NCBI GenBank assembly: GCA_029379385.1
Contig: CM055613.1
Span: 17,502,001 to 17,566,000, forward strand
Source: Quillaja saponaria
Lineage: Eukaryota; Streptophyta; Magnoliopsida; Fabales; Quillajaceae
Direction of reading: 5' to 3'
DNA: 64,000 nt
Below the pieces are notes generated by a model. That model had not been told where the DNA came from and did no database searches. It saw nothing but the letters and a program-made list of their open reading frames with translations. A program made the position numbers and the translations under genes. Below are positions 46,640 to 57,657 of this stretch, piece after piece (position 1 is the stretch's first letter; every line of letters begins with the position of its first letter).

Positions 46640-47735
46640 TTTCTTCTCATCCTGAATCTTCTTTTCCATCTAACAAAATTTTTAAAGAAGAAATCAATTT
46701 TGAAGAAATATCTCAATCAATAGACAATTAGAAAATTCCAAAAATTCCAAGTAATGAAATTTACAAACCAAATTCCATGTTTACCCTCAAAAGTGACCAT
46801 ACTATCAAAACTGTTGAACAAATAATTCTAATTGACTCTGATTGTGAAGAAATTCCTTTACTTTTTAAAAAAATTTAAAAAAATTCATAAGCAAAAATAC
46901 AATTATCTACATCTTTGATGCATCTAGATTGCAGCAAAACCCCTTGGCCCTTACAAGAGAAAGCCTTAACACCTCTATTCTTTTATGCCTTAGTGACTGT
47001 TGGATGACCAATTTTCATGAATCTCTCTTAACCACGGTTGAAACTAGTCTCTATAGTGATCTGATCTATTTCAATTGTTTTCCACAGATGACAATCTCTT
47101 TGCAAGATAAAAACGTTATAGATTCTACAGTCTTAAATCATAAACTTTGAACTTTTAATATCAAATATGGATTTTTCCCGATAGCTTTAGTCTATCGTAT
47201 ATAATATAAAACAATGATATCTACTTTTACTTCAAAATCTCTCTTACAACGAAGAAAAGGAGAAACAATAATGTTTCTAACTGATCTTTCAAAAGCAAAC
47301 GTTACTACTCCAAAATCAATCTCTTGGGAAGAAGTTAATCTTTCTGAAAAATGGACTCTTAATAAGGTTACCTTTGTTCAAGATCAAAAACTCTCATCTA
47401 TTTATGAGATTGCTCAATACTGTACAGGTAAACTAGAAATCTCTTTTAATAGAACGAACAGTCAGAGAAATTTTGGATCAACTAATCAAGACTTGACAAG
47501 AAATTCTTGTTCGTCTAGATACTCTTGTTCTTCAATCCCTTCAACAATTCATCTTCAAGGTTTAAAAGACATATCTAAGATTTCTAGAGCTCTATACAAC
47601 AAAAAAGATGACAATCAATCTAAAAAAACTCTTTCTCCTACTTTTTCATCTTTAAATGATAACCTGAAAATCAATACAATTCAAACTATTTTTCAAATTG
47701 ATAAAGAATCCCTTAGAAAAGATTTTTATTAAGAA
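46640..47735 (+). pseudogene. Caulimovirid movement protein (30K-superfamily)
   Basis: The block begins with a Ser/Glu-rich leader, then 'LLTTVETSLYSDLIYFNCFP' (about 47028-47086) and V-Y-R-I (about 47190), the conserved core of caulimovirid movement proteins that form plasmodesmal tubules. An open stretch of 172 codons at 47214-47732 carries F-L-T-D-L-S-K-A-N-V-T-T-P and S-W-E-E-V, which continue the family pattern. It is the longest ORF in the window. A stop at about 47147 and frame changes separate it from its 5' part, so the whole is not functional. Confidence 0.78.
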
Positions 47736-50070
47736 AAACACAATCTTGAAAGAACTTGGTTTTTTTGAAAAATTTACTAGTTCTAAAAGACAAAAAATTC
47801 AAAATATTTATTACAAATTTATAGAAACTCATAAAGTTAATATTTCGTTATTTGAATGATTTGAAATTTATGCAAAGGAAAAGGGTATCAATTATCCTTT
47901 CTCTAAATCCATAAATGTTAATACTCAAAAAACAAGAAATTGGATAACTTATAAGGATGAAATTATTAATTCAGTTTTTTCTCCTCATAAGTCCCTAAAA
48001 TTCTTGCCCAAAATCCTACTAGAAAAATAGTTCTTATACTAGCAACATCTTTCAAAAATAAAGATTTAACTGAAACAATTGATTCCAAATATATTCAATC
48101 TCTCTATGAACAAAATAATTACACTAATTATTATCTTTAAGCTATAAGAGATCATCTCTTTGAATCCAAACCTAATATGCAAAGTGAAAATCCTGTTTTT
48201 ATTCTTTACTAGATTTCTACAAAGATTAAAAAAGAATTAGGTTCTAGTTCGAGATCCTCTTCTCAACATGAACTTCTTAACAAAATCTCCTAACAAATTT
48301 TTCAAATAGAGAAAAATATTGCTCTCGACACTCCTCAACAAACTAATTTCTTTATTACAATTAATAATTTAAGTGATGCAAATTATGTATCCGAACAAAC
48401 TGATGATTATAGAAAAAATTTCTAAAAAGATATTCATCCTATTCAAAATACTAATTGGCAAAAGTCATAAAAATTATATTATCCTAGGGCTTCTCCTCCT
48501 GACTTAGTCATAGAAGAAAAATCTCAGATAATCAATAATTCTTTCAGTGCAAACAACATCTATGAATGGAAAATATATAGCCAATCTGAATACAATATTC
48601 GTAATATGTTGCAACAAATTACAATGGTTAGTACTGCTTATCAAATCTCTCACAATTATTCTTACTAATCTATCCTTAATATTTTAATAGCCTATTTTAC
48701 TGATCAATTAAAAGGATAATGGGATGAGCACTTCACTGAAGATGAGCGAAGCCAAATAAACTTAGCCATCAAAATTGATACTAAAGGAAATCCTCTCATT
48801 AACAAAGAAGGAAATCAAATCCAAGATTTCGTAAATACTCTTATTTACGCTATCACAAAACATTTCATCGGAGATCTGTCTATATAGCGTGACAAATCTG
48901 CTAAACTCCTTTCTAATCTTAAACTTCAAACCCTTACTAACTTTAGGTGGTATAAAGATACTTTTTTCACCAGAGTCTTCTCTAGGTCTGATAGTAATCA
49001 ACTTTTTTAGAAAAAAAAATTTATAACTGGTCTTCCTCTTTCTTTAGGAGATAAAGTTAGAGAAAAAATACAAAATATTAGCTATAGAATCATTTCATAT
49101 GAACAATTAACTTATGGACAACTTTGCAGCTATGTCTAGAAAATTGTTTTAAAAATCTGCCAATGTGACAAAATTCAAAGACAATTAGCCAAAGAAAGAT
49201 CCCTTAATCATAATGATTTATGAAGTTTCTGTTCTTAATATGGTTTTGATTGTCCTCCAAGTTCATCCAAATTAAAAAAGAAACATCGTTCTGAACCTCC
49301 CAAAACTTACAAAAAAATTTCCAAAAATAAAGCTAGCAAAAGAATTCACAAACATAAAAATCATAAATGTGCTCTTTAATATTTTCAAAATAAAGACAAA
49401 CCACCCATTTTCTATTTTAAATGCAACAAACTAGGTCATTTTGTAAAATACTACATAATTACAAGAAAAATCAAAGTTTTAAATATCGATGAAGGTCTTC
49501 TTGCTCAACTTAATTGTCTTCTAATTAAAGATTCATCTGATAGTGAAGGTCAAGCCTCTTTTGATATTGAAGAAATTAACCAAATCCAAAATAATGACAA
49601 AGCCTCTTCAGATTCATCTCCTAAAACTCCTGAATGTAATGTCCTCACTAGAAAACAAGATGTTCTCTTTGAAATCATTACTAGCCTCCCAAATGATGAA
49701 GATAAGGAAAATTATCTTCACAAAGTCAAAGAAACCCTGGAAACCTTAGAAAAATCAAGTAGGCCTCCTCATAATCTTGTAATAGTTGCTAACTCTTTCA
49801 ATCTAAAAACGTTTTATCTAAATTCAATTTTGAGAAAAAACCTGCAACCTTTCAAGATCTTCAACATGAAATTTCAAAACTCAAAACCGAAGTCAAATCC
49901 CTCAAAATTCAACAAGAAAATATTTCAACAATTCAACTCCTTCAAAAAGAGAAGAAAAATCTGTCTTTTAAATATTCTTATCAAACTTTTTGAGTCTTCC
50001 TCTTCAGATGAAAACTTAGATATTTCTGGTGATAATTTTCTCAATCTAATCACTCGGGTTTCATATTAAA
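47736..50070 (+). pseudogene. Caulimovirid capsid (gag-like) region, including C-terminus copy 2
   Basis: Landmarks in order: a Lys-rich N-terminal part, then D-Q-L-K-G-W/G-W-D-E-H-F-type text (about 48700-48740), 'FVNTLIYAITKHFIGD' (about 48828-48876), 'LSNLKLQTLTNFRWYKDTFF' (about 48910-48968), 'KFITGLPLSLGDKVREKI' (about 49018-49072), and a basic tail (about 49270-49370). The zinc-knuckle copy 2 (about 49405-49455) has lost two of four ligands, since its first and last Cys read as Tyr. Stops are frequent. Confidence 0.8.
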
Positions 50071-50170
50071 AATAGTATAAATAAGCAATGTTCAAAATTT
50101 ATTTTACAACTTATATTTTGCATATTTCACTAGAAGAAAAAAAAAAACTTTTAGTAGATAATTATTATTT

Positions 50171-50187
50171 TATATATATATATATAT
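50171..50187. repeat. (TA)n tract, right border of the viral insertion
   Basis: Seventeen alternating T/A bases lie about 100 bases beyond the last recognisable capsid sequence. They mirror the left-border TA tract. Confidence 0.85.
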
Positions 50188-51608
50188 CTTGTCCAATAAA
50201 AGGATTTGATTTAATAAAATATTGACTGAATGATGATTACAGGGGTTATACAAATCTCATGTGTTTTTTTTTTTTTTTTTATTATTCTTTTTTTAAGAAT
50301 AGAATTTTTAACTAAATAGGCCATTCTTTTATATATATATTGGTATAATTATATTTATTGACATGCATGTTTCCATAAAAAGTAATTTGAATTCGACGAC
50401 ATCCAATTATTTATTAAATTTGACAAAAGATCAAGTCCCTAATTCAAGTTAATGATGATAAATTTTTAGATCAATTGCATTTTATCTAATGAATTATTAC
50501 TCATTTTGTAATAATATTCTTAAGTTATCAAATTAATCTCATAATCCTCTTTATTTGAGTAATAAATTAACAAATAACTCTCAATCATTTAAAATTAAGT
50601 TACAAAACCTAAAAAACCCTTATTATAATTTTTTTTATTTTTTTATTTCTTTCCCTTCCTACAACTCTTTTTTTTTTTTTTTTTTTTTTTTTCCTTTTTC
50701 CTCTATCAAATTCAAGTAAATCTATGTATATTCAAAATATTTGATTCCCTCATCATCTTTAAGACGTTTCGATGTATGTTTTAAATTATAGTATTATTAT
50801 TATATTACAATGATCAATCTATATGCTAAAATTAGATCAAATATGACTTGTTCAATTGCTAGGAAGAAAAAAAAAAACCGTTAAATAAACCTTATAACAG
50901 GAGTAGTTTAACCTTTTTTTTGAATTAGTTTGTTAGATTTAATGAACAAGTCAAATGCTAGGTCTTAACCCAACTGATTAAGATGAAAATGTTAGAACCA
51001 CGAGGTCCTAGATATTATTTATGTCAATTTTTTTTTTTTTAATTTAGACGATTAGAGTCAAAAGTAAAATACAATTTACCCAAAAAAAAATGCACGTCCA
51101 TTGATCCCATCCAAACACATGCAGTTAATAAATATTAGAGATGGGTTCACTTTTTAGATCTTTTATTTTTTTTGGGTTATATTAGGAGTGCTCAAACTCT
51201 ACATTAAGGATAGAATACATGTATCAACCACTTGAACTAAACTCTTGGTGATTATCTTTCAGAAATTTAACATTGTTTGGTTTACACAAAAATATGAATA
51301 TACTTGCATCAAAAGACATTTGCATTTCAAAAAACAAACTAACGAAATGAACAATGCCTACACTAAGATAATATTTTTGCTAATAAAGCAAAGGAAACTT
51401 CATAGAATTTGTCTTTTACCTTACCATCTTATCAAGAAGGGAATAAAATGGACCTCATAAAAGACCTCATTGTGACAACTCATTCCTCAATAAAACTTCA
51501 AAATTGAATAAAGGAATAAATAAGGTTGGGATGTCAGCTACAAAATTGTTGATGCTACCCATGACTATCAAAAAGAGGTCACTTGATAGGAAATTGGGTT
51601 AGATCAGA
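50188..51608. other. Intergenic AT-rich DNA with poly-T runs and SINE-like scraps
   Basis: No gene is visible. There is a poly-T tract of about 25 bases at 50668-50692 and another at about 50264-50280. A stretch at about 50960-51035 ('TAACCCAACTGATTAAGATG', then 'CCACGAGGTCCTAGA' and a poly-T) and, on the minus strand, one at about 51186-51248 ('TTAGTTCAAGTGGTTGATAC') recall the A-box and B-box spacing of tRNA-derived plant SINEs. The match is weak. The 3' end of the GPI1-like gene follows. Confidence 0.35.
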
Positions 51609-51741
51609 TCAGGCGAAGCAAAGACCATCAATGCCTGCGGCGTTAGTAAGCGAATCATAACATAGGTGCCAATACTCTTTGTAGGGCATGGACGGCCAAG
51701 GCATTGGTGAAGGAACCGCAGTCCCAAGTCTAGATGGCATC
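51609..51741 (-). pseudogene. GPI1-like exon 7 (last coding exon)
   Basis: Acceptor AG precedes 51741. The exon reads M-P-S-R-L-G-T-A-V-P-S-P-M-P-W then Y-K-E-Y-W-H-L-C-Y-D, the conserved C-terminus of plant GPI1 proteins, and stops at TGA 51611-51609. It is open in the right frame only if the acceptor at 51742-51744 (CAG) is used. A slightly upstream TAG acceptor gives another frame. Confidence 0.75.
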
Positions 51742-51842
51742 CTGACCTAGGAGGAAAGTGGGAAGGGGAGGGTAACAGAGATTCAGAGACAGACAGAAAG
51801 AAACAAGAAATTCCAGGAAACAAATAATCAAGGAGGATTTAC

Positions 51843-51936
51843 CCCCTTCCATTGAGGATTCCATAAGCTGAAGTACAGATAAATGACTTTGGAACCCTTG
51901 AAAAAACATATTGATAGTGAGGAAACATGATTTGTC
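51843..51936 (-). pseudogene. GPI1-like exon 6
   Basis: The exon lies between a TTTCAG acceptor and a GGGG|GTAAAT donor. It reads G-Q-I-M-F-P-H-Y-Q-Y-V-F-S-R-V, then S-A-Y-G-I-L-N-G-R, in frame with exon 5 and exon 7. No lesion is seen. Confidence 0.75.
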
Positions 51937-52301
51937 CTGAAACATGATCCACTGAAGTTAGCAAAATAGATAGGTTTCAATATTTGACTGATACCAGTGA
52001 CAACCTTAAGATCCATTCTGCTCTAATGCCATATCTATTGTAAACATGAACTAAAGAATCCTATAACCGCAATTAAAATTTCCGAAGTTCTTAAATTGCA
52101 AGTTCGTAAATGTTTAATAAGGTTTCGCATTCATTACATGTCTAATAAGCTTTCACCCTGGTTGGAAACCTAACATAACACACTCCAGGTAGGAACTTGC
52201 TACAAGTTTAAAGTATGAGGATGCAATGTTAGATTATGTAATTAAACAACGCCGCAGAAATATCAATATAAGAGTTTGCACAAAATAACTGAAGGCCTCA
52301 C

Positions 52302-52733
52302 CTTTCCTTAAGAAGTTGCTATGAAGAACTGAATTCAGAATAGTAGGTTTTTCTCTGTTTGCATCCTTTCTTTGTAGCAAATTTTTAGATGGAGAAAAAT
52401 TTTCATCTGCACAATCAAATTCGGGATAACCAATGGCCATTACCCCGGCAACATACAATCTCAAACCATATCCCAGAAGGGAATCTTCTTGGTCTTACCA
52501 ACCATAGGAAAATTTTGAAGTAAGGTGAAGGGTGAACAACAGAAATAATGACTTCAATCAATCTACGGATGAGGTTGATGGTTGTGTTAACAATACCATA
52601 AAATATATAGAAAACAGAAGTTGTTGGTAAAAGAAGTAAAAGTAGTGTAAATAGATGAGATCCAACAACATGTTAATTCACGGTGTAGTCAACGCTATCT
52701 AATCTCTGACGAAGAGGATTCCACTTCTGACCC
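52302..52733 (-). pseudogene. GPI1-like exon 5 (TM segments), with nonsense codon
   Basis: The first part, G-Q-K-W-N-P-L-R-Q-R-L-D-S, is the strongest family signature. TAA at 52675-52673 follows at the place of a conserved Gln. Then come 'LLLLLPTTSVFYIFYGI' (membrane segment) and P-R-R-F-P-S-G-I-W-F-E-I. A frame break lies between 52435 and 52480, after which 'YPEFDCADE' and 'LHSNFLRKG' are read. The donor is AAAG|GTGAGG. Confidence 0.8.
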
Positions 52734-52805
52734 CTGCCAAAAATTCAGCATCCCCCATTAACAACAAGAAATAAGGAAACAAAGAAATGACAGACTTGTG
52801 TATGA

Positions 52806-52831
52806 ATATATATATATATATATATATATAT
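52806..52831. repeat. (TA)n microsatellite in GPI1 intron 4
   Basis: A 26-base alternating T/A run lies 70 bp upstream (in the transcript sense) of exon 5. It would be a useful polymorphic marker. It has no clear role. Confidence 0.88.
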
Positions 52832-53583
52832 TACATATACAGCCAAAAGTTAATGGGGTATTCCCCCATGGCACTGGCCCTGGCCCTGAGGCCCAGCAAC
52901 AGTATTTTGAAAAAGGCATCCATTAAGATATTAGTGAATCTCTAAAGCAGAAGGGTGATGTTTTAAGGGACAACCAGAGCCATATCTATCTGATCACACC
53001 AAATATATAACAATTGTTTGTCCAGGGCGTAACTGCTCCAAGAAATGCATCACATGGGCAATGATTCCTATTTTGAATGAAAACCTGATATTTCTTATTC
53101 AAAACAGATAATTTTAGGAATATTTTATCATAAAAATGAAGTCCTGCTAGCAAACAAAATGGAGATCCATTTCTTATTCCCGTTACTTCCTTTTTCTTTC
53201 CCCGGAAGCAGGATATTACTAGAAACGTTCCAGATTGGAAAGCGAATCACTTCTCAGCATGAAAAGGATAATATTAAACAGAACAGACCGAACATCAGTG
53301 CTATTCGCCAATCACTCATATTTTTAGTTTAACACGATAATAAATAAAAGAACATTGCTCAATGGGAATAATACGAAGTCCAATAAGTAACAAATTTGAA
53401 GGCATATAGTTCCATACAAACACCCCTTTCAACCCAGAAAAAGCATGAATGCAGAATAGATCTAGGGCATAAAAACTATAGAATAGATCTAGGACATAAA
53501 AACTAAGGTTCAAAATATAGCTCTACTTCTCTGAGGCAATTGTGAGCTTTAAAACAATGCCAAAAAATGAAGGCGGTGGGTAC

Positions 53584-54028
53584 CTGAAGTGCCGCCACAA
53601 GGCCGCTAATGCCTGTATCTGTGATAAATATAAAACTGAAATCAACCAGTAAAGAGTTGACACATGCAAAGTTGCTATTGCAATCATGTTATGATCAAAG
53701 CAGCAGGTATAGTGAACCCACAAAGAATCCCTAGAATAGCAAGTCCTTTCATGATATAATGGAAATGAAACCAACAAAGATCCAAAGCGTTGACCAAATT
53801 TGGATTGCATTAAGAGAAATCATGCCCATTAACCACACACAACCCGAGCGTAGAAACATATCCACTATGTCATGCACAAAGTTCACAAACAATAAGCAAA
53901 CAGTTTCCGCATGGTATAAGAGTGCCAAACCAATCAAGTTTCCCAGAAGAACATCAACAGCTAAAGCTGACCAAGTGGAATGCCAACATAATGCAGCCTT
54001 CTCTGTATATTCAATCCATGATTGAGAC
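53584..54028 (-). pseudogene. GPI1-like exon 4 (membrane core), in-frame deletion
   Basis: It reads S-Q-S-W-I-E-Y, then 'ALAVDVLLGNLIGLALLYHA' and G-C-V-W-L-M-G joined directly to M-I-S-L-N-A-I-Q-I-W-S-T-L-W at about 53824. In the family about 16 residues (the P-A-G-F-K-L-N segment) lie between these. Frame breaks occur at about 53765 and 53690. The end is 'ATLHVSTLYWLISVLY' then 'ALAALWRHFR', with donor CAG|GTACCC. Confidence 0.82.
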
Positions 54029-54521
54029 CTTACATACAAAAAGTAGAAGATACTTAGAAAGGTATAAATATGACATGAACAAAACGTATGACATGCAATT
54101 AAAGCTGATAAACTGATATTCTAATTTAAAACTATCATTTTCCCACTCCCTTTTGGATAATATTGTGAAGTACTCTGCCATAAAAGGGCAATGTCTTATT
54201 AACAGAAGATGATAAACATGAGATGAAAGATCAGATAATTGCATTCTGGGGGCAAACGGATGTAATTTAGGCACACAAAGTGATGCAGGAAAAAGAGGAT
54301 ATAAATTGAAAAAAAAAAAGAAAAAGAAAGAGAATTACTGTAGCTTTGGGTTAAGTCTATTATTAAGGGTTTTATATCCTTTTAACTTTACTTATTTTAT
54401 TATATACGGCTACAAATAAATTAAATCAATGTCATGAGTAAGTTTTAGTAGGGTTTTAGGATATTAGCTCTCTATAAAAAAAGAGTCTTATCAGCTCTGT
54501 AATATGATATACTAGTCGCAT

Positions 54522-54848
54522 GTACGTGCTTACGCACATGCTGAATAACTTTTCTAAAAAGTATAATGTTATCGTTTTAAGGTTTTTTTGTCTTATTGAA
54601 AAGGGAAAATAGAAGTTAGTGTGTGGGTGAGATCAGTGAAGCGGGAAGGTATTTAAAAAGGAATAGAGGAATTAGTGTTTGAGTGGGAGTGATGTGGGGA
54701 TGTGGGGATGTGGGGATGTGAATGGCTTGGGTAATGAGTAGTTATTAAGAGAAACAACTAATTTTTAATTATTTTTTAGTTAATTTAAATTTATGTTATT
54801 CTAAACTAGGAGATCATAAGAATTTTCTGTCTTTTAGTATAGTATAGA
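54522..54848 (-). mobile_element. Small non-autonomous Helitron in GPI1 intron 3
   Basis: On the minus strand it starts A|TCTATACTATACTAAAAG and ends CTAG|T. A GC-rich hairpin (GTGC-GTAA-GCAC, extended by CATGT/ACATG) lies about ten bases before the end. TC start, CTRR end, 3' hairpin and A/T insertion site are the Helitron hallmarks. It is 327 bp without coding capacity. Confidence 0.78.
54693..54720. repeat. 8-bp tandem repeat TGTGGGGA
   Basis: Three and a half copies of TGTGGGGA lie within the Helitron. It is a short minisatellite with repeated G runs. Confidence 0.85.
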
Positions 54849-55237
54849 TATTTTTTAGTTATATGATATCAGCCATTGGCTTTTCAAGTTCTTATGAGAA
54901 CTTATTGTTTGCTTCTCCGAGCATCCCAAAAGAGGTTTTTCTTTATTTCCCTCCAAGAAACTTAGGCTTCCATGGAAATCAATCCTAGATTTCCATGATT
55001 CCATCCTATGGTTCTTCAGGCCGCATCACAAAATAGACGAATTGATTATCTGCATTCAATCCCAAACCAAATGTAAAACTAGAGAATTTTTTTTAAACAA
55101 TGAAATTGATTAGTATTGCAACGGCTTTGTCCTACAATGGTAGATTTCACTGAACTATAATGCCAATATGAATGAGAATCAAAATCTACCATGTAAATAA
55201 GAGTATAACCAGATGTACTATCCAGACATCATAATAC

Positions 55238-55636
55238 CTTGTGTCATTTGTCTGAAGAAAGATTGGCCAATACAAAATCTAACAACAGCGGATTTGAATA
55301 TTTACCCATGCAGTTCTAAATACCTTTGCTGATGCAATGCATATCCATGATTCTGCTCCACACTCAAGAAGCATATTCAAGAATTGAAGAGCAAAAAAGA
55401 ATAAAGTGCACAGCGATGCAATAAACACTGCCAGCATATGTATTATGAAGGCAAAAGACCTGAAATGCCACATAGATCATCAATACTTGAAATCTGAAAC
55501 AAGGAAAGAACGGATGGAGGATCAGAGTCATGAAGAAAGTACATGGAAACCCGAACTGAAGAGCTCTTGCGATTCCAATGTCTCTTGAAGAGGTATTGGC
55601 AGCAGCAGCACAGTTGACTAACAAAATGACTGTATC
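55238..55636 (-). pseudogene. GPI1-like exon 3, two frame breaks and TAG
   Basis: It starts D-T-V-I-L-L-V-N-C-A-A-A-A. The frame shifts at about 55595 to K-R-H-W-N-R-K-S-S-S-V-R-V-S-M-Y-F-L and again at about 55460 to 'FAFIIHMLAVFIASLCTLFF', then W-I-C-I-A-S-A-K-V-F-R. TAG at 55281-55279 replaces a conserved Gln codon before I-L-Y-W-P-I-F-L-Q. The region around 55460 also lacks a stretch usually present in the family. The donor is CAAG|GTATTA. Confidence 0.8.
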
Positions 55637-55950
55637 CTGGGATAAGAGCAGTAAAAAGGCATATTAACAATTAGGCCTAGGTCCAAATGAAATAAAGTAA
55701 TACCGCAAACTTAAAAACCAAGTAAACGAGTGGCTGTTTTTTGTGATCATCCACCCACTTGGATTCCTTAAAAGTTCTCATTTCCTCATACAAATTCCAA
55801 CTAACTAATGAGAAATGATGAGCACCATAAGAAGGTGTTTCATATATTATTACCTATAATTTTTTGAAAAGAGAGAGAAATATAAGTCACAGCAAATAGA
55901 AGCAGCTTTAAGAAAAAGCAAGCAGTAGAAAGCAATCATGAATTACATAC

Positions 55951-56337
55951 GTCTACATTACACTGAGACAAAGTATGCCCACTCCAATGAATGTGACGCA
56001 ACTTGGGAATTCCAAAAGTTGCCCTACCAGTCTCCACATGAGAATCATACATCAGCTGTACCCAATTACTGTTTCTAATAGAAGCTTGCCTGCATTGCTC
56101 CAAAGATCCATCTAATTTGAGGCATCCACAGATCCCTTGTCCATGATTTTCTCTGTACATATTAGTCATCCTCTGTGCACAAGCATTGCCATTAGCGGAT
56201 AACTTCTTTTTATTTTTCCCATTTCCATCCATTAAGCTGTTACTGCTCATATCAGTGGAACACTGCCATGGTAAAGAGAACATTGATTTGTTCTGGAGAA
56301 GTACGGTAAATTTTCGATTTATCTCATGGATGATATC
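55951..56337 (-). pseudogene. GPI1-like exon 2
   Basis: It has acceptor ATCAG and donor GTAGAC|GTATGT and is 129 codons in phase 0, with no stop. It begins D-I-I-H-E-I-N-R-K-F and ends 'IPKLRHIHWSGHTLSQCNVD'. This N-terminal domain is plant-specific and poorly conserved. Confidence 0.75.
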
Positions 56338-57439
56338 CTGATAAACAACTATACTTCACACTGTTAGATGTTCTTGTTGCATTAGAACCATTAGCCATTC
56401 TTTTCTTTTTTAAGTTCTCATTATCATCCATCTCAAATAAATTGCATTAAACTTTCATTCAGCACAAACAGGAAAATTATAATAACCTTCACTCGAGTTG
56501 TTCCCACATATAATATCATCATTTCCCAGACTGAAGTTTGATAGTTTTCTTTTGACTTTTACTATTAGCTAGTATAACTAATGAAGTTAGCTATTACAAT
56601 AACGTATAGTATCTAACTACTATGCTAGTAGTTCCTTTGGCAATGCTAATTATTTCAGCATTATTTATTAATTAATTGCTTTCCATTTTTAAAATGTTAA
56701 CCATCTAATTGTTAAGGGAAAAAAATCAATAGCCCACTGTAGCAGATTTGCAACCATATGAAGTGGCTGTTGCATTTATTAGATAAATGACATAAGATAA
56801 TCCAGCTAATCAATTCATGTTAATTGGACAGCTTTACTTAGGAAAATTAGTATCACCTACCATATGAGTTGACTTGAATCATTATAAACACCAATGCATG
56901 TCTGAGAGGAGAATAAGAAACAGATAAAGGAGGAAAACAGAAAGAAGAGATAGAAAGACAAATTGGAAGAAAAATCATTGGAAAATCAAGCTTAGTATTG
57001 AAAGGAAGGATTAGTGTCTCCAATGATAACAAACTATTCATGGCTTAAGTACTACCGTTGCCACTCTACCTTCTAGATCAAATGATCAACAATAGATGGA
57101 ATTATTAGTCACACTTTACGTCAGCAATATTTGAACTGCCAAGATTCAAAAAACTGCAACAAGGTCATAGGTACCGCACCCTGCTCAAAAATAATTTTCA
57201 TCCCATATTGTGCCCTCACTCTCAAACTTCTTAAGAAGTGTTTTAGATTTTAATATTAGCATTTAGCACAAATCTTTATCACATCCGAAAGTGAACACAA
57301 ATTAATAACCGTAAGAAACAAGTGACATGAATGCATGAATCAACCATTTGAAAATAGTGGCTTTAACTAAATAATCCCATTATCTCTAAACAAGTAAAAA
57401 TATATAGAGAACAATAACAACCTCAATTCAGTTTTATAC

Positions 57440-57657
57440 CTCACAATCAGACTGAAAATGAGAAAGCAAAAGATCACCGCACGCAAAAGCTACAACAATG
57501 TCAAGAGAGGCTGGACAGGTCGTGACAAACCATCCAAGCAAGAAAGTGGAGGAAGAATCTTCACTTTGTGACAGCTGTTTTGGCCACCAGACCCTACATT
57601 TCCGTCTCATTTTCATTTCATGGTCATTAATATTCTATTCAATGATAAAAAAATTCC
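57440..57657 (-). pseudogene. GPI1-like exon 1 with start codon
   Basis: The acceptor CGCAG lies at 57658-57660. The ATG at 57616 opens M-K-M-R-R-K-C-R-V-W-W-P-K-Q-L. Plant homologues start M-R-R-K-C-R-x-W-W-P-K-Q-L, so the second ATG at 57610 is the likely original start. 59 codons run to the donor GAG|GTATAA with no lesion. Confidence 0.78.

Larger units (their letters stand above)
44494..50170. mobile_element. Endogenous caulimovirid (plant pararetrovirus), rearranged and dead
   Basis: Sequence from several parts of a Caulimoviridae genome is present in scrambled order and orientation. The blocks are leader/promoter-like repeats (44560-44870), polyprotein C-terminus (minus, about 44990-45460), capsid C-terminus copy 1 (plus, about 45475-46190), RT segment (minus, about 46190-46520), movement protein (plus, about 46640-47735), and capsid N-terminal part plus copy 2 of its C-terminus (plus, about 47740-50070). 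All frames carry stops. The genus is not determined; protein content is of the petuvirus-like or florendovirus-like kind. No integrase or LTRs are present, as expected. Confidence 0.85.

Noticed and set aside
47214..47732. Longest ORF (172 codons) as a functional gene
   Set aside because: It is the internal part of a caulimovirid movement-protein pseudogene; the frame upstream is closed by a stop and its start is internal to the family protein.
44494..50170. A Ty3 or other LTR retrotransposon
   Set aside because: There is a movement protein, no integrase and no LTRs; the proteins fit Caulimoviridae.
53749..54274. Four overlapping ORFs as separate genes
   Set aside because: The minus-strand ones are pieces of GPI1 exon 4 read into introns; the plus-strand ones are shadows.
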